A stretch of 64,000 bases of DNA from positions 3,472,001 through 3,536,000 of the forward strand of contig NC_080577.1 in NCBI RefSeq assembly GCF_029962835.1, written 5' to 3'. Under the pieces are notes generated by a model. The model did not search any database. It saw nothing but the letters and a program-made list of their open reading frames with translations, and had not been told where the DNA came from. The position numbers and the translations under genes were made by a program. Shown here in pieces: positions 36,301-46,870 of the stretch; the first letter of the stretch is position 1; the number at the start of each line of letters is the position of its first letter. This DNA is from Magnolia sinica. Lineage: Eukaryota; Streptophyta; Magnoliopsida; Magnoliales; Magnoliaceae.

Positions 36301-39300
36301 GACGCATATTTTCATATTTAGGAATCAAATAATAAGTTTCCCTTTAATGAGGCCTAAAAGGATGTATTGTGGGCATGGGGAAACATGGGGAAAATGGTGG
36401 ATCCATCCATCCATCCATGGATGCACATATATACTTACAAACACACATGCGTGATCCATCCATCCATCCATGTGTGCACACACACACATCCATCCAATCC
36501 ATAATCCATTAATATTATCAAAATATCACTGATACACTAGCGATACAAATGACACCTAGAATTTACACAGTAAAAAATATTGGCAATATCAATATATTGA
36601 TGATACAAGAGACACCTGGAATTTACTCAGTCGAAAATATTGGCAATACATTGACGATATCGATATATCAATAATACTTAGCGGTATATCATCAATACCT
36701 GGAATTTCTAACACTACCGTTGTTATTGGTATCACTGAGCTGGAGATACGGATAATATCGAGGATACTCTGAACAATGCCGATACCCAACAATGCGAAGA
36801 ACTTCGCCAAATCACCTTGACAATTAACATTTTGATGAGAGATGTGTGGATGGAACAGATTAACAAAGCGTCTTATGGTGGAAGGGTGAAGAGTGGGTTA
36901 CAGATATGGGTCGGGATAAGGCTCATGAACAGATGGTTTCCCCATTGCCTTTGTCCAGATTTTTTGTGAAGAGCGTTTATTAGAGAATTCCATTCAAGAG
37001 GGAGGCTATTAAAGACATTGATGCCTTCTTTGAATTGCAACCATCCCTAAGACGAAGGGGTCATATGATCTCTTAATGATTTTTAAACAATTAGCCACAT
37101 TGGTGGCCCATAAAAAATTCTCTCAAAGATTTTAGTAGAGAGTCTGAGAGCAATTGTGAGGGGTCATTTTGTTGTCTCAGGAGGCATTTCCTCATGGAAG
37201 GCATGTTATGGATGAATGCATTGACTCCAAATAGAGCAAGCAAGCCAAAGGTTGTTTGTAATTTGGATATAGAGAAGCGTATAATTTTGCCAATGGAGTT
37301 TCCCTCTTTATATCCTCTGCAAGATGGGGTTTGGTGTTAGATGGAGAAAATGGATATTGGCCATGCACATTACTCCATCCTTATAAACTCTCCACTAAAA
37401 GGTTTATTTCGTTGGTCAAGAGGAATCTGATAGTGGATCCTCTTCCTTCTCTGTTCGTGATGATTGATCAAGTCTTAAGGAAGATGATCAACACAGCTAT
37501 TGGGAGAGGTTTGTCTCATGGCTTCGAGGTATACTTGAACAGATGGCAAGTGCTATGCGTCTCATCTGCAACACGTTGATGGCACTATTGTTCTGCGAAG
37601 CAAAGTTGGATCAAGTTGCTTATCTAAAAAGGTGCTCTATTGTCTTGAAATGGTTTCTAGCAAAAGCTCAATATGCTTAAGAGTTTAAACTATATAGGGT
37701 TCAATTAGTAGATGATGGCACGTGGGCCCTGGCTTTGGAATTTGGGTGCAAGAATGAACTTTCCCTTTGGATTATAATGTAGGCCCATGGCCCACTGCAA
37801 GGCCCAGCATGTGCTGAGATCACATTTGCCATTTTTGGAAGGCGGGGTACTAATGTAGAAGATATGATTGAAGGTTCTAAGGGTATTTAATAGATTTATT
37901 TTTGCTATTTTAAGCGAAATCTTTTTTAGTGGGATTTTTATTATCTAAAAGAAATTATAAATTGATTTGAAATCAATTAAGATTAATTTGATTTGAAATC
38001 AATCTAATAGTTGAGGGGATTTTCACTAAAAATTTATACAGATTGTCTAAGGTCTATAAAGGGAAGGTGGTGTAGGAAGTAGGCATTCCACATTTTTCTA
38101 AGTTGTAAGTTTTCTTAAATATTGTAAGAAAAGAAGTTTGAACTCAATAAAGTTATTTCTCCCTCAGTCCCTCTCTACTCCAAATATTTCTTGTGGAAGT
38201 TGAGTTTATTTCTTTGCATTTAGGGGTTGAGATCTCATTGAATCGATAACCGGGTTGCATCATTTCTTCCCATATTGGTTATCCACTGATCCTTGTGGGA
38301 AGAAAGCAACAACCACACTTTTATGAATGTTTCAAAATCCAACTATGAGGTCCTTTTAAGAACTAACAGTAAAACTGTTTCAAGGGTTATGGGTTTAGGG
38401 CTGAATATTTGTAAGAGAGATAAGTGTGAGACCCTAGTTTTCCTCAATATAATTTCTAGGTTTTGGGCAGAGGAATGGGGATGGCATCTCGACACCCCTC
38501 TTTCAGTATTTCCCTTTGATTGGTTTAATGAATTTATCAGTTGAAGCAACTATCCTTGGAGGACCCTGAACCAACCATATGGAGGCAGTTGGATCTTTTT
38601 TCTCTCCTATCAACAGCATACCGAGCTCTGAGAAATATTTGATTGCTCAAGAATGGATGGGACTCTGAATTTCTTGAGTTCAAGCATGTCGTATGATTAT
38701 TTTTCTTAGAACCCAAAAGAGGTAAAGTGATATGCATTTCATCATGACACAGGTTTTAAAGAAGACTTCCACGTAAAAGTAAATTGTGACTGATACAAAT
38801 TTTATAATTTTAAAAAAAAAAAGGGAAATAAAAGTGCATCCAGTGTTCAAAATATCGGTATCGCATAATGTATCGCACAATTGGGATACAGATACGTATC
38901 GGTTATCGCACGGGATATATCGTTTGTTTCGCATAATTTATCGCACTTTTTGGGAAACATTGGGAAAATGGTTGAATTTTTCTATGAAAGTTCAGGGATG
39001 GTTAAAAAAGACTTTAATACACACTTTTAAATCATAACATCTCAAAAAAAAAGTATAGACAATAGGTTTCCTTTGTATAGGGTCATAAGCCATACGCTGT
39101 CTGATTGAATTAAGTCAACCATATTCAAATATAATGCATAACATTTATAAATGTATTAAAACATGTATGAAAACACAACTAAGTGGACCCCACCAAAAAA
39201 AAAAAAAAAAACAGCGGGGGCAGTGCCACCCGCCGTTGAAACCTTCCTTCTTCGAAACCAACATGTGTGTGGGACCCTTAGTGTGGCCCTTGCCATTATA

Positions 39301-42300
39301 TATGTGTTGTATCCACACCGTCCATCCATTTGGAGAGATCATTTTAGGTCCTGAGCCAGAGAATTAGGCCGATCCAAAGCTCAAGTGCACCCCACCATAG
39401 ATAACAATGGGGGCAATGACACCCACCAATGAAACTTGAAACCACTTTTATGGGGTCCACCATAATGTTTATTTTAGATCCAATCTGTTCATAAGTTCAT
39501 ACAAATATTTCCCAAGGTAAAACACAAATATCAGCCTGATCGAAAACTTTTATGGCCCTCACAAAGTTTTTAATGGTAGGATTTCAATCCCCATTGTTTT
39601 GTGTGGTGGGGTCCACTTGAGCTTTGGATTTGACCCATTGTCTCATGACCTAAACTAATCTCTCCAAATGGATGTACAGAATGGATATACAATACACTAC
39701 GTTCATTCATTTTTATGGATCCTTATGGAAAGTTTTTCCAAACATTAAGTACATCCAAATATCAGGTGGACCACACCACATGAAACTGTGATTATTGAAC
39801 GTTCACCATTAAAAATATATCAAGGCCTACTTTAAGTATATCCTTAATGTTTATTTGTCATTCAAATCGTTGATAAGGTCAATCAAAACCGAAAGAAGGA
39901 CATATACAAAGATTAGTGTAAACCAAAACTTTTGTAGCCCATAAAATACTTTTAACGGTCATTCACTAGTTTTTCAGGTGTGGTCCACCTGAGATCTCGA
40001 TCTGCTTAATTTTTCATATGATATCTTTAAATTATATGAAAAGATGGGTGGACGGCTTGGATAAAAAATATATTGGACCCCACAGAGCCCATTACAAAAC
40101 ATTTGTCTGCACATCAATTACAAAAGTACCAGACTGCATCCTACCACAGCTCGTCTCCAGCTAAGAACGGGTAGTACCTTTGATTGGCCACCGTGATGTA
40201 TGGGTCATATCCACACCGTCCATCCGTTTTTTCGTATCATTTTAGGTTATAAGCCTAAAAATCAGGAAGATCCAAGGCTCAAGTGGACCACACCACAGGA
40301 AGCAGCGGTGATAATGACTCTCATCGTTGAAGCTTTTCTAGGGCCCACCGTGTTGTTTATTTTCCATCCAACCTATTCATAAAGTTACGTAGACCTGGAT
40401 GAAGAGAAAACACAAATATCAGCTCCATCCAAAACTTCTATGGCCCCCAAAAAGTTTTCAACGGTAAGAGTTTAATCCCCATTGTGTAGTCCACTTGGGC
40501 CTTGGATCTGCCTATTTTTGGGTTTATACCCTATAATGATACGAAAAAAATGGATGGACGGTGTGGATAAGACCCATAAATCATGTGCAACTCACGGAAG
40601 CGAATTAGTTGGTGTACCACGCACCAGGTATATAGCTATTGTGGGTACGTGTCGTGCAAAGACGAGCGCTGACACTCCTCGAGCTCCGGATTGTACAACC
40701 AGATCAAAGGAGATCAAAATTACATGGGCCTACAATGATGTATTTATTATATCCACACCGTTAATCCATTTGGCGTGATCATTTTAGAGGATGAGGCAAA
40801 AAATGAATCATATCCAAAGCTCAAATGGACCACACCACATATAGCAGCCGTGATAATAATTTTCACTGTTAAAACATTTGTAGGCCCACCATAATGTTTA
40901 TTTTCCATCCAATATGTTCATAAGGTCAAAAAGACCTGGATTAAGAGGGAAAACAAATATCATATTGATCCAAAACTTCTGTGACCCCAAAAGGTTATCA
41001 ATGGTAAACGTTCAATCTCCCACTGCATTTTTTAGTGTGGTCCACTAGTTCTTTAGATTTGTCTTATTTTTGGGCTCAAGACTTACGACGAGCTCACCAA
41101 ATAGATGAACGGTTTGGATACAACGTATACTTCATAATGGGACCCACAGAACTTGCTAACGTCAATACAGCAACTATATAGCTGGTTTGTGCTACACTAG
41201 CTACTCCGTTTCCGCCGCTTGAAGCTGCTGCTCGTTCCCACCTTCCGAAAAAGATGGCGACTTCAAAAAAGGTCTCCGAAGCCATTCTCGCGGCAACAGG
41301 GATAGGGTTCCGGTCCTCCCGGAACCCTGAAATTTTAAAAATCTCCCCAAATCCCTGCGAGTTTTGGCAGACCTGTCCATCGAGTGGCCCCACGGTTCCA
41401 ATCACTCAATCTTCTTTCACAGGTGCCGAAATCTCCTCTTAAGAAAGATTTCCCCCCCTTTTTTTCCTGATTTTCTGGTAAATCTACGGATACAACACGA
41501 TAGTATCACTAATATCGGCGATTTCGCAAAAAAAATCGTACGATATTTGCAATATATCGCACAATAAAAAGAATTTTGGTTTTTTTTTAAATTTCCGGGG
41601 GTATCGGATGGGTTTCGTCTCGCTGGGTAGCGATAACGATAATATCGGCCGATATATCGGCCGATAGTATCGATATTAGGAACACCGAGTGCATCATCTT
41701 TCAAAATTTTAAAAAAAGAAGAAGGAAACATGTCAAGAACAGATTACAGAATCCCATGTTAAGAAAAGGCAATAAGCACAATGCAGATTCTATGTAATAA
41801 GCTAAAGAGAAGCCACTGAACAACATGCCCTATAAATTCTTCAACAAGTACAACATACCTCCATCTCTGCTGCTGAATTGAACTTTTCGAAGTTCAGGGG
41901 CCCCTCTAGACTGGAAATGCCCGTGCTTTCAGGAATTACTGATTCTGTTTCAACACAACCTTCCACTTCCCCATTAGTGCCTTTACTTCCAAAACCTTCC
42001 TCACCTGCATTTGGGGCTACGCTTCCTGAAGCTTCCCCCAATTCCAAACTACCCTCAGCACAAACTCCAGATTCAGGTTCAACAGAACCTTCCACATCAG
42101 CATTCACATCTCTGCTTCCAGAGCCTTCCCCTAATTCCGAGCCTCCCTGATCAGAGTTTCCATTTTCTTCCTCCAAATTGCTCTCCACTGAACCTCCACC
42201 AGAAGACTCTCCGTCTGATTGACCGACAGAAACCGAACCTGAACTCCCCTCATCTTGCTTGTTCCCAATAGAACAACTCCCATCATCAAGAACCACAGAT

Positions 42301-43919
42301 TTCACATCCTCATCGTTCTCATCATCATCGGTATCACTTTCAACCTCCTTTTCCTTTCCCAACCTTAAAAAACCAAACAAGCAACCATCAAAAATCACAG
42401 CCAAAACAAACACAAAAACGAAAAGACCAACAAACCCAAAGAAAAGCATGGAATATAGAATGCTCTATCAGAATCAGAGGTGTTTAATTCAGATCAACAT
42501 TTTGTACAGCTGGGGCCCACATTTCAATGGCCCAGACTGTTCGTCAGATTAGCCACGCTGTGGATGGGCAATGCTGCAACCAAGCCATCCAATGGAGCAT
42601 CCTTGCCATCTAATGCATGTCCTGCAAATTGAAGTTTCTTTTTTTTTTTTTCCTCATCTGAATATTGCCTGCAAATCAATGGTTAATGGTGTGTTTGGTT
42701 GCTCCAAATATCACAAAAATTCATGATCATGATTTTTTTTAGGGATACATGATCTTGATTAGTCAAGTCTAATTTGGTGCAAATTTAATGAAATTTCATG
42801 CTATGGTGCAATCAAATGGCCACTTTAAAAAAGAGTGAAATCTCCATATGCAACGGGAAGAAGTTCCTTGATTGGACAGCTGATACGTTCAATGGATTGA
42901 ACAAAATTTTCTATCCACAGCCCATCAAACAATCCAAACCATCTGGTTGTAGAATTTTTCTCGTTGCATATGGATTGTTAGGTGTTTTTCCTTTTCCCTG
43001 TCAATTTCCAGGCCAACAATCAAACAACCAGGATACATGCAAGGGAGCCTTTCCAAAGCATCACCTATCCACGATGGGCATCATCCAAATGCGTGGACAG
43101 AAAGGTGGGCCCGCCTGTACAAAATACTGGCATGAGCGAAAGTGCCGGTAAATTCAGGTCAATCGGTGCATAATTCACCCAAAACAAATCAAGTAACCCT
43201 AAAAACTTTAAAAGAGTAAGGGGAAATAAACAAAAACAAAACGAATCAAGAAACCCTAACCCTAAATCTTACCAAATCTTCACGCGCTTCCCTGCAGGGC
43301 CAGATGACGGCAACACCTTCCGCTTCCCGTTCTCGTACAACCCAAATGACTCCCTCACTGATGCCTCCACGACCTCCATGCACTTGGCAGAATCCTCCCT
43401 ATACTTCTCTATATACTTCTCCGTGGCAGGGCTGCCGCCGCCAGTCCCCGCTTTCTTAGCGGCCTTCGCCTTCTTCTTCAGGAAATCCTCGGCGATCTTC
43501 TCCATTTTCCGCTCCTCGGCGTCCGCCTTCCATTCCTCCAGCTTCTTCTCAGCGTTGACATGCCGCAGCCGGCGCCCGCTCATGTCCCTGCAAGCATCAA
43601 AATTGTTCGTTTTCTTCTGCCCGGCTTTCGTCGCAGCGCCGCGGAGGAGAGATCCGAAGCCGCCCTTGCCGCCGCGGAGGCGGAGGAGGAGGGCGCAGGA
43701 CGGGAAAAGGCTATCGGGTCCTGAGGCGGAGAGGAGGGTGGCATCGGAGATTTCACGGGTGCCAGAGACGAGGCGGAGGGAGTGGGGTGGAGGTATTCGG
43801 GTGGTGCTGCGGAGTAGGGTTTGTTTGAGGGCGGAGCCGGAGATGGTTGGGGTGGGGAGGTGGAGGCATTGGGTCCGTCCGTCTAGGTGCTTGATGAATA
43901 TCTGGTAGATATCAGCCAT
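33140..43919 (-). CDS. SDE2: SDE2 homologue: ubiquitin-like N-terminus, C-terminal SAP-like motif
   Basis: Three coding exons on the minus strand: 43273-43919, 41859-42363 and 33140-33304. The splice sites are GT-AG, phases agree, and the product is 438 residues. Residues 1-84 are the ubiquitin-like domain ([20 protein letters not shown]...) ending LRLRGGKGG, the conserved processing site after the second Gly of RGG. A basic block with [18 protein letters not shown] follows, then a Lys/Glu coiled-coil-like stretch. Exon 2 is acidic and Ser/Glu/Gly-rich. Exon 3 holds the conserved C-terminal motif [42 protein letters not shown]. In fission yeast, processed Sde2 enters the spliceosome and aids excision of particular introns; in humans SDE2 acts at stressed replication forks. 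The plant role is inferred. Intron 2 is 8.55 kb and separates the last 54 residues from the rest. Confidence 0.95.
33946..34075. repeat. Tandem duplication of a 64-bp unit
   Basis: CCATAGATTCCACTTTG, ATTTCAAAGTAGCATTTTGG and TATGATGATTC occur twice in a row with few differences. Confidence 0.75.
34393..34838. mobile_element. hAT-like short element
   Basis: The left end TAGGAGTGACAAGAGG is imperfectly inverted at the right end (TTTTGCCACCTCCA). The inside is rich in AACCCAAACCCAACCCAT and its complement. Flanking octamers TTGGCTGC and GTGATTGC agree at five positions, so the target duplication is uncertain. Confidence 0.5.
35225..35750 (+). mobile_element. L1-clade LINE fragment, upstream of the RT domain
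   Basis: Plus-strand sequence translates in pieces to the typical L1 spacer between endonuclease and [20 protein letters not shown] and later PTLDNLHF. Stops and frameshifts are frequent. It continues at 36787 after two insertions and lies antisense to SDE2. Confidence 0.65.
35752..36120 (-). mobile_element. L1-clade LINE 3' end, inserted antisense
   Basis: Read on the minus strand it resembles the last part of an L1 ORF2 and 3' tail, finishing in TTTTTAATAAAAGTTTTTAG and an A-rich end near 35752. It interrupts the plus-strand LINE. Similarity is judged by eye and is weak. Confidence 0.4.
36121..36778. mobile_element. hAT-like element, CAATGTTCGAAGTAT ends
   Basis: 658 bp. The left end CAATGTTCGAAGTATTGG and the inverted right end CATTGTTCAGAGTATCC match well. 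The flanks CTAGTACC and CCGATACC agree at five of eight. The inside is full of GATATCGATATATC-like motifs and shares AAACATGGGGAAAACGGTGG with the larger relative at 38841-41687. Confidence 0.62.
36787..37650 (+). mobile_element. L1-clade LINE fragment, reverse transcriptase
   Basis: Continuation of the LINE at 35225. Visible RT motifs in several frames are [12 protein letters not shown] (about 37243-37280), [11 protein letters not shown] and [17 protein letters not shown] (37430-37490), typical of L1 RT domains 2-4. It has many stops and frameshifts, and the YADD-type motif is degraded. Confidence 0.7.
37854..38290 (+). repeat. Possible solo LTR (fossil)
   Basis: A region starting TGTAGAAGATATGATTG has a TATA-like CTATAAAGGG and a polyadenylation-type CTCAATAAAGTTATTTC about 110 bp later, as in LTRs. 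No target duplication or internal domain could be tied to it, so the call is tentative. Confidence 0.3.
38841..41687. mobile_element. Composite hAT-like element with perfect 8-bp target duplication
   Basis: 2847 bp. It begins CAGTGTTCAAAATATCGG and ends in the inverted complement of CGGTGTTCCTAATATCG. The octamer AGTGCATC flanks it exactly on both sides (38833-38840 and 41688-41695), the hAT hallmark. Its outer parts share sequence with the 658-bp relative at 36121-36778 (GGGAAAATGGTTGAATTTT). The middle, about 39200-41170, consists of four Mutator-like MITE copies inserted one after another. No transposase is encoded. Confidence 0.8.
39200..41170. mobile_element. Four consecutive Mutator-like MITE copies
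   Basis: Approximate extents are 39200-39700, 39700-40130, 40190-40610 and 40705-41170. Each has the quasi-palindromic core: ATCCACACCGTCCATCC, then TCATTTTAGG, AAGTGGACCACACCAC and the inverted counterparts (GTGTGGTCCACTTGAG, CCTAAAATGATC, GGATGGACGG). The last copy ends GGACCCACAGAACTTGCTAACG, which recurs at 46840-46861. Confidence 0.65.
42364..43272 (-). other. SDE2 intron 1
   Basis: 909 bp, donor GTAAGA and acceptor TTAAG. It contains a hairpin-type short repeat at about 42688-42825 related to the 58-bp MITE in UBR7. No other exon is seen. Confidence 0.85.
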
Positions 43920-44210
43920 TGATCGATAGATCGAGAATTCGACAGACGAATGACTGAATTGATGGGAATGGAGAGGAGAACGAGCGGTTTTGCGCGCCTT
44001 TCCGTTTTTTTTTTCTTTTTCAGGTCGGAGTGAGTTGAAGTCGGTGGGAGTTTTTAAGGAACCGCAGCCAGCGTAACTCGCGCTACGCTACTTTCTCGGT
44101 TACTTTCGCTAATCGAGAGCCACGTAACGGATATTTCATGCGATCCCATCGCATGCTGCTTGATATTGTCACCTGCGGACGCGGATAGCGTCCTACCCCC
44201 GCCCGGACAG
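43920..44210 (-). promoter_or_regulatory. SDE2 5' flank and presumed promoter
   Basis: Upstream of the ATG on the minus strand are a CT-rich leader, GGCGCGCAAAACC, a purine-rich AAAAAGAAAAAAAAAA stretch and a weak TATA-like TTAAAAAC near 44050. The promoter must lie within about 300 bp because a MITE starts at about 44187. Inferred from position. Confidence 0.35.
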
Positions 44211-44675
44211 TAATCCGTCCGGGTAGGGATCTGTGGGGTCCACCGTGATTTAAGTGATTTATCCACACCGTTCAATGCTTTTTGCAGATAATTTTAATAT
44301 ATGAAACAAAAAACGAGACAGGTCCAAGGCTTAAGTCGACCACAAAGTGGGGATTGAACTTTCACCATTAAAAACTTATTAGAGCCGGAGAAGTTTCGGA
44401 TTAAGCTGATATTTGTGTTTTCACTTCATCCACGTCTACGTGACCTTATACATAGGTTTCATGGTAAAAAAACATCACGTTGACCCTTAGAAAGGTTTCA
44501 ACTGTAGATCCCATTATCAGTGAAGGTTCCTTTAGTGTGGTTCACTTAAGCCCTGGACCTGCCCCATTTTTTGGTTCACATGTTAAATTTACGCGAGAAA
44601 AAATCATTAATTGGGGTGGATAAAACAATTATATCACGGTAGATCTCACATAGCTCTGCCCGGACAGATAGGCGT
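44187..44675. mobile_element. Mutator-like MITE, CCGTCCGGG ends
   Basis: The left part CCGTCCGGGTAGGGATCTGTG is matched in reverse by the right part (CACATAGCTCTGCCCGGACA). The shared core (TTTATCCACACCGTTCA, CCATTTTTTGGTTCACATG) lies inside. It sits between the SDE2 promoter and the next MITE. Confidence 0.55.
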
Positions 44676-44692
44676 CGAGGCAACCCAAAAAT

Positions 44693-45222
44693 GGAAACGA
44701 ATTGGCTACTCCACCTGCCACCGACCAATGGCTGGTGATCGGTGCTCTGTGGGCCCCACCATGATGTATGTGTTTCATCCATACCATCCATCTATTTTTT
44801 TAGATCATTTTATGACATGAGACCAAAAATTCATTATATTCCACTCTCATGTGGACCACGTTACAGGAAACAGTGTTGAATGAACGTCAACCATAGAAAA
44901 CTTTTTGGGCTATAAAAGTTTTCGGTCAAGCTGATATTTTCCTTCTCCCCTTCATCTGGGTCTGTATGTCCTAATCAATAGATTGTATGTCAAGTAAAAA
45001 GTACAGTGGGCCTTAAGAGGATTTTAATGATGGATATCCAATCACTATTGTTTTTCTGTGGTGTGGTCCACCTAAGATTTATATTCATCTAAGCTTTGGG
45101 AACAATACCTAAAATGATCTGTAAAAAATTGGATAAACGAAATGGATGAAACACATACATCATGTTGGAGCCCACAGACCACCAGCCACCAGCTGGTGGT
45201 AGGGAGTAGCCAAGCCATTTCC
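44693..45222. mobile_element. Mutator-like MITE, GGAAACGA family, perfect 9-bp target duplication
   Basis: 530 bp flanked by CCCAAAAAT at 44684-44692 and 45223-45231. The left end GGAAACGAATTGGCTACTCC matches the inverted right end GGAAATGGCTTGGCTACTCC at 17 of 20 positions. It holds the full core GGGCCCCACCATGATGTATG and its inverted half. Best-defined member of the family in the window. Confidence 0.85.
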
Positions 45223-45318
45223 CCCAAAAATCACGGTGACCAAAATTCGCCACCAAAAGCAACGGATGCGAATTTGGTACTACTCCACCAATACGGAAGC
45301 AGATTGGGTGGTGTTACA

Positions 45319-45715
45319 GAGCTGGGCATCGGACCGAGTCGGACCGGATTGTGTCCTACTCGACCAGGACCGAAATATGGAGGGCCGAACCCGAACCCGA
45401 TCAGATCCGAAGCCGAGTCGGGGTCATCTGACCCGAACAGATCCTAATCCCTCCTGGCCTGAGTCGATCCGAGTCCATTTCGGTCAAGACAACCGAGTCG
45501 GATCAGATTTGTCAGAGGTCGGATTGTCGTTCTTTTCAACGGTGTGAAAATCATTATTCATACTGTTTCGTATGATGTGATCTACTTAATTATTAGAAAT
45601 ATTTAAAATTTAGCATTAATCCTTAAAATCATCTGAAAAAACTAATGGACGGTTTGGATAAACCAAAAAATTCAAGATGGGCCACATAGTTTACTCGGCT
45701 AACACGGTACGAAAT
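45319..45715. mobile_element. hAT-like element related to the one in the Copia element
   Basis: It begins ACAGAGCTGGGCATCGGACC, like the 5447-6378 element, and shares its GAGTCGG/CCGACTC repeats and the following half MITE (ATGGACGGTTTGGATAAACC). The right end is not defined. Confidence 0.45.
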
Positions 45716-45833
45716 CTACTTTTAATTTTACAAGTACTCTTATATTGGCTATAACTATAGGCTATAGCTCTTGCTGTCCTGTCTTAGAGGATATAGCTCC
45801 TACCAGGCTAGTTACCAGCTATAAAGCTACTCT

Positions 45834-46870
45834 ATGTACAGTGCGAACGGACTAGCTACTCCGGTCGATGATCTGTGGGCCCCACCAAGATGTACGTGTT
45901 TCATCCATACCGTTCATCAATTTTTACAGATCATTTTAGGGCTTGGTACAAAAAATGATAGGGATAAAAATCTTAAATGGGCCATACCACAAGATAAATA
46001 TAATGAAGGGATATTCACAATTAAAATCCTCGTAAGGCCCACTGTACTGCTTATTTGACATACAATCTGTTGATTTGGTCATAAAGACCCAGATGAAGGG
46101 AAAAAATAAATATCAGCTTGATCCAAAACTTTTATGGCTACCAAAACATTTTTAACGGTCAAAATTCATTCAACACTGTTTCCTGTAATGTGGTCCACTT
46201 GATATTGAGATATAATTCATTTTTTTTATCATATCATAAAATGATATATAAAAATAGATGAACGGCATGGATGACACACATACATCATGGTGGGCCCCAC
46301 AGAGCACCGACGACTAGCCATACAAAGTTTCTTCGAGAAGCTATTGCTATTGTAACCGGTGTAAAGCTTCTTCAAGAAGCTATCTACCAAGCTTCTCTAG
46401 GAATCAAAGGAGATCAAAGCTACATGGCCCACAGTTATGTATTTAGTAAATCTATACCATTCATCTGTTTTTAGAGTTCATTTTAGAGCACTATCCAAAA
46501 AATGAATCATATCCGAAGATCATCTGGACCACACCATAAATAAAAGCGGAGATAATGATTTTCACCGTTGAACAATTTGTATGGCCCACCATAGCGTTTA
46601 TTTTCATCCAATCTGTTCGTAAGGTCACAAAGACCTCAGTGAAGAGGAAAAACAAATTTCATATTGATCCAAAACCCCTGTGAACCCAATAAGGGTTTCA
46701 ATGGTGGACGTTCAATCCCCCACTACTTTCTGTAGTGTAGTCCACTTGATAGTTAGATATGTCTTAATTTTGGTCTCAAGCGTTAATACGATATTGCCAA
46801 ATGAATAGACAGTTTGGATATAATACATACCTCGTAATCGGACCCACAGAGCTTGCTAACGTTACACCGG
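45834..46870. mobile_element. Two further Mutator-like MITE copies
   Basis: The first (about 45846-46325) begins GCGAACGGACTAGCTACTCC. The second (about 46405-46870) begins ATCAAAGGAGATCAAAGC and ends CAGAGCTTGCTAACG, the same ends as the copy at 40705-41170. Both have the quasi-palindromic core. Confidence 0.55.

Larger units (their letters stand above)
33305..41858 (-). other. SDE2 intron 2, transposon-filled
   Basis: 8554 bp with intact donor (GTATGT) and acceptor (TGGCAG). It holds, in order of coordinate, an (AT)n tract at 33351-33376, a 64-bp tandem duplication, a hAT-like element at 34393-34838, L1 LINE pieces at 35225-37650 with nested insertions, a possible solo LTR at about 37854-38290, and the composite hAT-like element at 38841-41687. 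Confidence 0.85.

Noticed and set aside
41254-41442. Short frame starting [18 protein letters not shown]
   Set aside because: It looks protein-like at first but is only 62 codons long, is surrounded by MITE sequence inside the composite hAT-like element, and matches no family I know. A captured exon fragment is possible but unsupported.
42011-42271. Open frames opposite SDE2 exon 2
   Set aside because: They are antisense to the acidic, Ser/Glu-rich SDE2 exon and translate into Pro/Leu/Ser low-complexity sequence.
43378-43908. 176-residue open frame on the plus strand
   Set aside because: It is antisense to SDE2 exon 1; the GC-rich exon leaves the opposite strand open. Its protein has no recognisable domain.
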